Source: DAOVRL01 sp023128595 (GTDB lineage: Bacteria > Planctomycetota > Phycisphaerae > Sedimentisphaerales > Anaerobacaceae). From it: 10,828 nt of DNA. Both the position numbers and the translations under genes were made by a program. The notes under the pieces are model-generated. The model did no database searches. It had not been told where the DNA came from and worked only from the letters and a program-made list of their open reading frames with translations. The DNA is taken from NCBI GenBank assembly GCA_030628155.1, contig DAOVRL010000149.1:1-10828 (forward strand). Reading direction: 5' to 3'. Of the stretch, positions 6,834-10,828 are shown piece by piece; the stretch's first letter is position 1, and each line of letters starts with the position of its first letter.

Positions 6834-7734
6834 TTTTAACGTTCCTCCATAGGGCCTTTACATCTTGCGATACGGCGCCGTCAGTATATTCAACTACCGA
6901 GCATTTCATAATCTGTGCCTTGGTAAAGGCCTTGTCATAACGTATTTTTCCAACTACTCTTATAGTTCGCTTACGAGCATCTTCCTCGATTTGAGCTGCC
7001 ATATCCGGATTCAAATCGAACTTATTTGTTGCGATCAGCACAGGGATGTTAAACGCCGCAGCCAAATCCGCAACCCGGCCTAAATCGTGTTTTCCCGAAA
7101 GCGTGGGTTCTGTAACTATCAAAACCAGATCTGCTCCGGCAATTGACGCAATCACCGGGCAGCCAATCCCGGGCGAGCCGTCAACGATGATTAAATCCTT
7201 CTTCTCTTCTTCAGCGATTCTCTTTGCTTCCTTGCGAATAAGACTTACGAGTTTGCCGCTGTTTTCTTGGGCGATTCCAAGTCTGGCGTGAACCATCGTT
7301 CCAAATCGCGTATCAGAGATAAACCACTGTCCGTTAACAACGTCTTTGAACTCTATTGCGTCATTTGGGCAGAAGTGAACGCAGACGCCGCAGCCCTCGC
7401 ACGAGATAGGGTCAATAGTATAAGTTTTCTCGACCACATCGTTGGCTGGGCTATCGAAGAAAACTGCGCGAAAATTGCAAACCTCCTCACATTTGCCGCA
7501 GCCGGTGCATTTCTTCAAATCAACTTCCGGCACGTCAACCGTTACAGCCTGCGTTTTTTCAATATTCGGCTTTAGGAAAATATGACCGTTCGGCTCTTCG
7601 ACGTCACAGTCAAGATACTGAACCTTCCGGCCCATACCTGCAAGGGAAAGGGCAAGATTTGTTGCAATGGTTGTTTTGCCTGTACCACCTTTGCCGCTGG
7701 CAACGGCGACAACAATGTTATCCGACGTTCTCAC
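6823..7734 (-). CDS. MinD-superfamily P-loop ATPase with inserted ferredoxin domain (COG1149)
   Basis: The 303-residue protein has a deviant Walker A (ASGKGGTGKTT, residues 12-22) and LDCDVEEPNGHIF (41-53). An inserted 2[4Fe-4S] ferredoxin domain follows, with motifs at Cys76/79/82/86 and Cys112/115/118/122. LIIVDGSPGIGCPV (181-194) supplies the switch II region and ATNKFD (235-240) the base-recognition motif. This architecture and length match COG1149, whose members are usually found with NifX-like and Mrp proteins in anaerobes and are thought to act in Fe-S or mixed-metal cluster handling. The start is GTG and overlaps the stop of the NifX-like gene as GTGA, so translation is probably coupled. 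It overlaps the Mrp start by 11 bases. Related loci often carry two such ATPases in tandem; here there is one. Confidence 0.95.
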   Translation of the reverse strand: MRTSDNIVVAVASGKGGTGKTTIATNLALSLAGMGRKVQYLDCDVEEPNGHIFLKPNIEKTQAVTVDVPEVDLKKCTGCGKCEEVCNFRAVFFDSPANDVVEKTYTIDPISCEGCGVCVHFCPNDAIEFKDVVNGQWFISDTRFGTMVHARLGIAQENSGKLVSLIRKEAKRIAEEEKKDLIIVDGSPGIGCPVIASIAGADLVLIVTEPTLSGKHDLGRVADLAAAFNIPVLIATNKFDLNPDMAAQIEEDARKRTIRVVGKIRYDKAFTKAQIMKCSVVEYTDGAVSQDVKALWRNVKNAF

Positions 7735-8099
7735 TTGTTCATACCAGAGTGCGATTCGACATTGGGCCCTCCGGCCTCGGTCAATTTGCCGCCTTTGAAC
7801 AGCTCAACCGCTTCTGCAACAGTTCCCTTTACGCCGGTATACAATTTCACACCACCGGCGCTCAACGTACGCTCGGCGTTCGGACCACAATTGCCTGTCA
7901 GCACGGCTTCGGCGCCTGCGTCAATTACGACCTTGGCCGAATTAATGCCTGCACCGCCCACAGCATTAACGTTTTTGTTTTCAATCGCACGAAAGTCCAT
8001 TGATTGCAACTCGCCGATAAGAAAATACTCGGCCCTCCCAAACCTTGGGTCAACCTCTGAATCAAGGGTCTCTCCTCTTGAGGTGATTGCAATTTTCAT
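7731..8099 (-). CDS. NifX/NifB-like (dinitrogenase Fe-Mo cofactor biosynthesis domain) protein
   Basis: This 122-residue protein consists of one IPR003731 domain: MKIAITSRGETLDSEVDPRFGRA at the start, YFLIGEL, then GGAGINSAKVVIDAGAEAVLTGNCGP (residues 48-73) and GVKLYTGVKGTVAEAV. The family includes NifX, the NifB C-terminal domain and the orange protein, which bind Fe-S, Fe-Mo or Mo-Cu clusters. A frame extension up to 8153 exists, but the ATG at 8097-8099 has AAAGGGG eight bases upstream and gives the family's usual N-terminus, so I chose it. It is the second copy of this domain in the operon after the one fused to Mrp. Genes for nitrogenase itself are absent from the window, so a nitrogen-fixation role is not supported. 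Confidence 0.92.
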   Translation of the reverse strand: MKIAITSRGETLDSEVDPRFGRAEYFLIGELQSMDFRAIENKNVNAVGGAGINSAKVVIDAGAEAVLTGNCGPNAERTLSAGGVKLYTGVKGTVAEAVELFKGGKLTEAGGPNVESHSGMNK

Positions 8100-8175
8100 A
8101 ACAATTTCCCCTTTCAAAACTATAGATAGAGTAAGTGTGCGGCAGCACCCCACTCTCCAAGGCCGAACTGGCCGT

Positions 8176-8505
8176 TTAGTCCTTGCTCTTTCTCTCGATC
8201 TCCTCCATGCGTTCGTTGATCTGGCTGAGACTGTTTTGCAGGAATTCGGCTTGCTGCTTCAAACCTGCAAGCTCTTGCCCTTCATCGGCGAATGTTGGCT
8301 GGTAGCCGAAGCCGGCTGGCGCCCAGCCCGGAAAACCGGCGGCATAGGCCCGGTTCCTCCAGCCGCGGCCACGACCCCCGCCCCAGTAGCCTCGACCACC
8401 AATAGGATTCATATAACCCGGCACCGGATAGCCCGCACAAAAACCGGCAGCTCTACCTGTCATTGATCCCATACCCGCGGGACCTGTTCGGTCTCCACCT
8501 GGCAC
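8176..8505 (-). CDS. DUF5320 protein with C-terminal coiled coil
   Basis: This 109-residue protein shows the DUF5320 start (MPGGDRTGPAGMGSMTGRAAG) and then CAGYPVPGYMNP, a Gly/Trp/Arg-rich segment (about 37-70) and a helical end (about 75-107, LKQQAEFLQNSLSQINERMEEIERK) that should form a coiled coil. The start is a GTG with AAAGGAG eight bases upstream. DUF5320 proteins are small, of unknown function, and recur beside NifX-like, MinD-like and DUF134 genes in anaerobes. Residues 19-34 (AAGFCAGYPVPGYMNP) are identical to residues 81-96 of the protein at 8789-9286, and the DNA is also close, so the two are products of local duplication. The coiled coil suggests self-association; no more can be said. 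Confidence 0.85.
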   Translation of the reverse strand: MPGGDRTGPAGMGSMTGRAAGFCAGYPVPGYMNPIGGRGYWGGGRGRGWRNRAYAAGFPGWAPAGFGYQPTFADEGQELAGLKQQAEFLQNSLSQINERMEEIERKSKD

Positions 8506-8529
8506 GATAAATCTCCTTTCAAAATAATG

Positions 8530-8757
8530 TTAACCTCTTGTCATTGTCGTACCACATTCAGGACATACCTTTTGATTACAGGGTTGACCGACCACGTGAG
8601 GGGTCTGCGCTCCACAGCTCGGGCAAACGCAACTTCCGCCCGGCCCTGCGGCAAAGGGGCCTCCCATTCTGCCTCGACCTTGCCCTTGTCCTCGACCCAT
8701 ACCCCGACCTGCGCCGCGACCTTGCCCCACTGGCCCTGTTCCGTTTCCTCTGGGCAT
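8530..8757 (-). CDS. Small DUF5320-type protein with a zinc ribbon
   Basis: A 75-residue protein begins MPRGNGTGPVGQGRGAG, the Gly-rich DUF5320-like opening, and continues with Gly-Arg-Gln repeats to about residue 40. It ends with a cysteine module: CPSC (residues 45-48) and CPEC (65-68), with extra cysteines at 43 and 60. The paired CxxC knuckles predict a zinc ribbon, or possibly an Fe-S or metal-delivery site. The frame runs open back to 8847, but that would overlap the preceding gene. The ATG at 8755-8757 has AAAGGAAAG just upstream and starts the family motif, so I chose it. It sits 31 bases after the fused DUF5320 gene and 24 before the coiled-coil DUF5320 gene. Confidence 0.85.
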   Translation of the reverse strand: MPRGNGTGPVGQGRGAGRGMGRGQGQGRGRMGGPFAAGPGGSCVCPSCGAQTPHVVGQPCNQKVCPECGTTMTRG

Positions 8758-8788
8758 AATCTTTCCTTTCCGCAATTTAAGATTTACT

Positions 8789-9286
8789 TTACCGCCGGAA
8801 CCTGCCGGCTCTGCCACGGCCCCGGCCTCGGCCGAATCCTCGGCCAAAACCTGAACCTAAACCAAAGCCTCTGCGAAGCCACGGATTGCGCCGGCCGGCA
8901 TAAGGGCCTCTGTAGGGAGCGCCGTAACCATACGCACCTGCACCGTAGGCCCCGAATGCCGGTACGCCGGCGCCATAGAAACCGGCTCTACCTGCAACAG
9001 GGTTCATATACCCCGGCACTGGATACCCTGCACAGAAACCAGCGGCTCTTCCTGTCATCGGACCCATACCGGCTGGACCTGTTCCATCTCCAAATGGCAT
9101 ATCAATCACCTCCTTTCCAGTATCTTCAAAATCCTTAACTTTTTGACCAACGGGCACACTTTGCAATTCTGCAAAGCCTTTTACCTTGCCCGGATTTTCT
9201 TCGGAAGTCGTCAAAACACAGAATCCGAGACCTCGCCCTGTCATCGGGCCTTGACCTAACGGACCCGTACCGTCAAAACCTGGCAT
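8789..9286 (-). CDS. Tandem DUF5320 fusion protein
   Basis: The 165-residue frame holds two DUF5320 openings: MPGFDGTGPLGQGPMTGRG at residue 1 and MPFGDGTGPAGMGPMTGRA at residue 63. Between them is a polar linker (about 26-62). The second unit continues with CAGYPVPGYMNP, Gly/Ala/Tyr repeats (100-130) and an Arg/Gly-rich tail (about 139-165) with a very basic end. The ATG at 9284-9286 abuts the stop of the DUF89 gene, and its Shine-Dalgarno AAGGAGG lies in the last codons of that gene, so the two are coupled. A second, stronger Shine-Dalgarno precedes Met63, so a 103-residue protein (8789-9100) may also, or mainly, be made. The Arg/Gly tail could bind nucleic acid or phosphorylated groups, but that is speculation. 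Confidence 0.8.
   Translation of the reverse strand: MPGFDGTGPLGQGPMTGRGLGFCVLTTSEENPGKVKGFAELQSVPVGQKVKDFEDTGKEVIDMPFGDGTGPAGMGPMTGRAAGFCAGYPVPGYMNPVAGRAGFYGAGVPAFGAYGAGAYGYGAPYRGPYAGRRNPWLRRGFGLGSGFGRGFGRGRGRGRAGRFRR
9109..9114 (-). promoter_or_regulatory. Internal consensus Shine-Dalgarno in the DUF5320 fusion
   Basis: On the minus strand AGGAGG, within the longer run AAAGGAGGTGAT, stands eight bases before the in-frame ATG at 9098-9100. It is the best Shine-Dalgarno in the window. Inside the longer frame it encodes part of TGKEVID. It decides that the second DUF5320 unit probably has its own start. Confidence 0.7.
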
Positions 9287-10180
9287 CTATTCGGCCTCCT
9301 TAACTGAATCGACTATGCCATCGAATGATTTGCCCCTTTGCAAAATCATCTCACCCATCTCACAGCCAAGATCCTTGGCAATAACATGGCATTTAGCCTT
9401 TAGTATGAAGAATATATCCTTGTCTATATCACTGAGGGTTTCGTAGTTGCCTTGTCCCTTGGCTATGATCAAATCAGCCTCTTCAAAACGATCGCGGAAA
9501 GTCTGCGAGCAACTTTCCAAGATCGTCCCTGGTGCGTCTGAGCCGTTGTCGATTACCTCCACTATTTCAGTTAAGCCGGCAAACTCGGCATCTTCGAGCA
9601 TAGCATCATTTATGACCGGGACTCCCTTGACAACCACGGTAACCTTTTCACAGGGCAACCGCTCAATCAACAGGCGGTCAAAAACTATCTCGCCGGCATT
9701 ATCCGCCAAATAGAGTATTTTCTCTGCCCGGCTTACCGCATTTCTAAATTCTTCGATCCGGCGGCCGTCAAAATCCGCCGTCAGCGAATCATTAATTATC
9801 TTCTCAATATCGAGCTCCTTTATTGACGTTTTAACACCCAAATCAATAATGTTTCCCGCTATAGCCAGCCGAAGCGCTGCTTCTAACGGATCGGCAGAGG
9901 TTTCAATCCGCTCCTTCAGCTCCGGGTACATCTCAAGAGCCAGCCGGTTGTAACGGTTCTTTACCTCCAGATATGGGTCTTTGGCGCCGGTTATTTCGCG
10001 AATCAACCGATGTATTCTTTGGGCCATAGCCGGCGGACTGCGGCGCAGGTCCATCTCGCTGCCCAGCCGCAAAACCTCTCGCAAAACCTTTTCCTGGACC
10101 TGTTCGTCGCCTGTTGTCATCCTCACAGAATCAAGCGCCTGACGAACGAAACACGGAATACAGTCAAAATAGGTCCTCAT
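9287..10180 (-). CDS. DUF89 (ARMT1-like, damage-control phosphatase family) protein
   Basis: The 297-residue protein belongs to the short prokaryotic DUF89 class (COG1578). Its N-terminus has MRTYFDCIPCFVRQAL with Cys7 and Cys10, typical of that class. The core shows LADNAGEIVFD (residues 158-168, metal-binding Asp/Asn), VKGVPVINDAM (184-194), AKGQGNYETLSD (240-251) and KAKCHVIAKDLG (261-272). DUF89 members are metal-dependent phosphatases, proposed to remove damaged or misplaced phosphometabolites; the natural substrate here is unknown. It is the first gene after the promoter at 10267-10295, with a leader of roughly 80 bases. Its Shine-Dalgarno is weak: AGGGAT stands about 13 bases before the ATG. 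Its stop abuts the next start. It is a known companion of DUF5320 and NifX-like genes in anaerobes, as far as I recall. Confidence 0.92.
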   Translation of the reverse strand: MRTYFDCIPCFVRQALDSVRMTTGDEQVQEKVLREVLRLGSEMDLRRSPPAMAQRIHRLIREITGAKDPYLEVKNRYNRLALEMYPELKERIETSADPLEAALRLAIAGNIIDLGVKTSIKELDIEKIINDSLTADFDGRRIEEFRNAVSRAEKILYLADNAGEIVFDRLLIERLPCEKVTVVVKGVPVINDAMLEDAEFAGLTEIVEVIDNGSDAPGTILESCSQTFRDRFEEADLIIAKGQGNYETLSDIDKDIFFILKAKCHVIAKDLGCEMGEMILQRGKSFDGIVDSVKEAE

Positions 10181-10266
10181 AACCAGCGCATATCCCTGTC
10201 TGTGTTTGATGCAATTGTTCTTGAGCGTTGTCGGCCCGTTCCGGCAATCACACCCTTCAATATATG

Positions 10267-10288
10267 ATTATGGGCATATGCTCATAAT
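10267..10288. promoter_or_regulatory. 22-base palindrome overlapping the promoter, candidate operator
   Basis: Arms ATTATG and CATAAT flank a perfect core GCATATGC, with one mismatched base pair between arm and core (10273/10282); 10 of 11 pairs match. It fills the promoter spacer and covers the -10 box, so a bound dimeric protein would block RNA polymerase. A DUF134 protein encoded at the end of the operon is the obvious local candidate; no binding data are implied. Confidence 0.6.
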
Positions 10289-10295
10289 TGTTCAA
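10267..10295 (-). promoter_or_regulatory. Sigma70-type promoter of the metallocluster operon
   Basis: Read on the minus strand, TTGAAC (10290-10295) and CATAAT (10267-10272) are separated by exactly 17 bases. This is a good -35/-10 pair, about 85 bases before the DUF89 start codon. The transcription start would fall near 10260. I see no sigma54 (GG-N10-GC type) element at this spot, unlike the orp operons of Desulfovibrio. Confidence 0.6.
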
Positions 10296-10308
10296 GTAAA
10301 AACTTGAA
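10291..10308. repeat. Second inverted repeat at the -35 box
   Basis: TTCAAGT (10291-10297) and ACTTGAA (10302-10308) form a 7-bp perfect inverted repeat around AAAA. It overlaps the -35 box and lies just beyond the larger palindrome. It may be another protein-binding site, or a short hairpin without a role. Confidence 0.4.
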
Positions 10309-10402
10309 AAAACCACATTTTTTTATGTGCGTTCGATTCTGAAGAAATTTCGGCATCGTTCAAATAAGTCACATTCTGGGTAACATCATTTGTCTGTGAC
10401 CC

Positions 10403-10456
10403 GTTTGTCTGAAACTTACATAGCATGTTGTTACGTAAGGGGATAGACAGACAAAC
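10403..10456. repeat. Nested inverted repeats before the intron-like sequence
   Basis: GTTTGTCTG (10403-10411) pairs with CAGACAAAC (10448-10456), and inside it CTTAC (10415-10419) pairs with GTAAG (10435-10439). A second copy of TTTGTCTG at 10389-10396 could pair with the same right arm. The structure ends just before the intron-like segment and may be the disrupted end of an older element or the insertion target. Confidence 0.45.
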
Positions 10457-10461
10457 CACCA

Positions 10462-10828
10462 GTGCGTAGCTGGTGGGTTGGACAACTTGGTTTTTGTGTG
10501 GGTTAGATTCCCACCCCTCAGGTACTGAGGTGAGAAGCATATCCCCCATGCGGGCGACTTACCACCGTCTGTGTGAAGCGGGGATAAAAGGCGGTAACTC
10601 GGAACCCGACCGGGAATCCCGTCGAGTAGAGCTGGATATGGATAGCGTACGAATCCATGACTGAACCGTCGTCATGTACCACAGGCCTACACGGGTTAAT
10701 AGGCCTGCCCAAAAAGGGAACGAGCCGAGAGTGGAGTGAGTTGCATTTCTTACTCCAAAGTACCCTCGCAAGGTTCCGGCGGACAGTGGAATCCTAAATC
10801 CAGCGTGAAACAAAAACCAGGAACGGGG
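10462..10828 (+). mobile_element. Group II intron, 5' part (domain I), cut by the window edge
   Basis: From about 10462 the DNA has the stem-rich, non-coding character of group II intron domain I. Hairpins include GTGGG/CCCAC (10498-10514), CCTCA/TGAGG (10516-10530), CGA-CGGG with CCCG-TCG (10607-10624) and CAGGCCTA/TAGGCCTG (10682-10707). Segments such as AAAAGGCGGTAACTCGGAA, GGGAACGAGCCGAGAGTGG and AACCAGGAACGGGG match my memory of bacterial intron RNAs that carry a reverse transcriptase gene further on. The 5' end is uncertain: GTGCG at 10462 and GTGTG at 10496 both fit the GUGYG rule. The reverse transcriptase and the 3' end would lie beyond the window. No coding frame in this segment looks genuine. 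Confidence 0.6.

Noticed and set aside
7731..8099. Nitrogen fixation role for the NifX-like gene
   Set aside because: No nitrogenase structural gene or true NifB radical-SAM domain is present; the neighbours point to an ORP-like cluster system instead.
8100..8153. N-terminal extension of the NifX-like protein from 8153
   Set aside because: The extension has no family similarity, and the internal ATG at 8097-8099 has a good ribosome site and the conserved MKIAI start.
7582..8466. Plus-strand open frame of 294 codons
   Set aside because: It lies antisense to the NifX-like, MinD and DUF5320 genes, has no family features, and its Pro/Thr/Ala-rich product is what antisense reading of those genes gives.
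8758..8847. N-terminal extension of the zinc-ribbon DUF5320 protein from 8847
   Set aside because: It would overlap the preceding DUF5320 gene, while the ATG at 8755-8757 begins the family motif after AAAGGAAAG.
8527..9138. Plus-strand open frame of 203 codons
   Set aside because: It is antisense to the DUF5320 genes; its Leu/His/Cys-rich content mirrors Gly/Arg codons on the true strand.
4378..9286. Stop-codon reassignment as the cause of the fused frames
   Set aside because: The genes in the window end at ordinary TAA, TAG and TGA codons in expected places, and the fusions contain no stop codons to be recoded.
10314..10329. CACAT/ATGTG hairpin with a T-rich loop, considered as a terminator
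   Set aside because: The stem has five weak pairs and the T run is in the loop rather than after the stem, so it does not fit an intrinsic terminator; no gene ends nearby.
10559..10813. Minus-strand open frame of 84 codons in the intron region
   Set aside because: The stretch is dominated by RNA-like stems, and the product has no recognisable features or ribosome site.

Overview
The window probably comes from a strictly anaerobic bacterium. A Planctomycetota (Phycisphaerae-like) origin is my guess from the style of the large membrane-anchored orphan protein and the secreted-domain fragment, and I hold it loosely. The anaerobic reading rests on firmer ground: nine consecutive minus-strand genes include a MinD-type ATPase with two 4Fe-4S motifs, two NifX/NifB-type (IPR003731) domains, an IscU-type scaffold domain, a DUF134 regulator and three DUF5320 Gly/Arg-rich genes. 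This set is typical of anaerobes and resembles the orange-protein (ORP) loci of sulfate reducers.

Layout. Bases 2-463 are the AT-rich 3' end of an HD-domain hydrolase gene that begins before the window. Near 470-500 the base composition shifts to GC-richer DNA, which carries a domain fragment without a convincing start (524-904), then a 655-residue membrane-anchored orphan (1097-3064). A small cupin gene (3095-3367, minus) and a complete HD-domain phosphohydrolase (3496-4290, plus) diverge from a shared 128-base spacer.

From 10180 down to 4378 lies one tightly packed minus-strand operon, in transcription order: DUF89 phosphatase-like protein, tandem-fused DUF5320 protein, DUF5320 zinc-ribbon protein, DUF5320 coiled-coil protein, NifX-like protein, ferredoxin-containing MinD ATPase, a shortened Mrp fused to a NifX-like domain, an IscU/metallo-beta-lactamase fusion, and DUF134. 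Genes are joined by overlaps, an abutting stop/start and short gaps. A good sigma70-type promoter lies at 10267-10295, and an almost perfect 22-base palindrome fills its spacer and -10 box, so the operon is probably repressed by a dimeric regulator. The DUF134 protein at its end is an attractive but unproven candidate.

The operon reads as a metallocluster assembly or trafficking module. The IscU domain would be the scaffold, the P-loop proteins carriers or energisers, and the NifX-like domains cluster binders. DUF89 and the lactamase-fold domain add hydrolase or phosphatase-like activities. Oddities are the Mrp half that has lost its switch II and CxxC region, the IscU-lactamase fusion, and two in-frame fusions that still carry a Shine-Dalgarno sequence and start codon inside the longer reading frame.

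The last ~370 bases (from about 10462) fold like the 5' domain I of a bacterial group II intron, cut by the window edge. A 9-bp inverted repeat and a 7-bp hairpin lie just before it.
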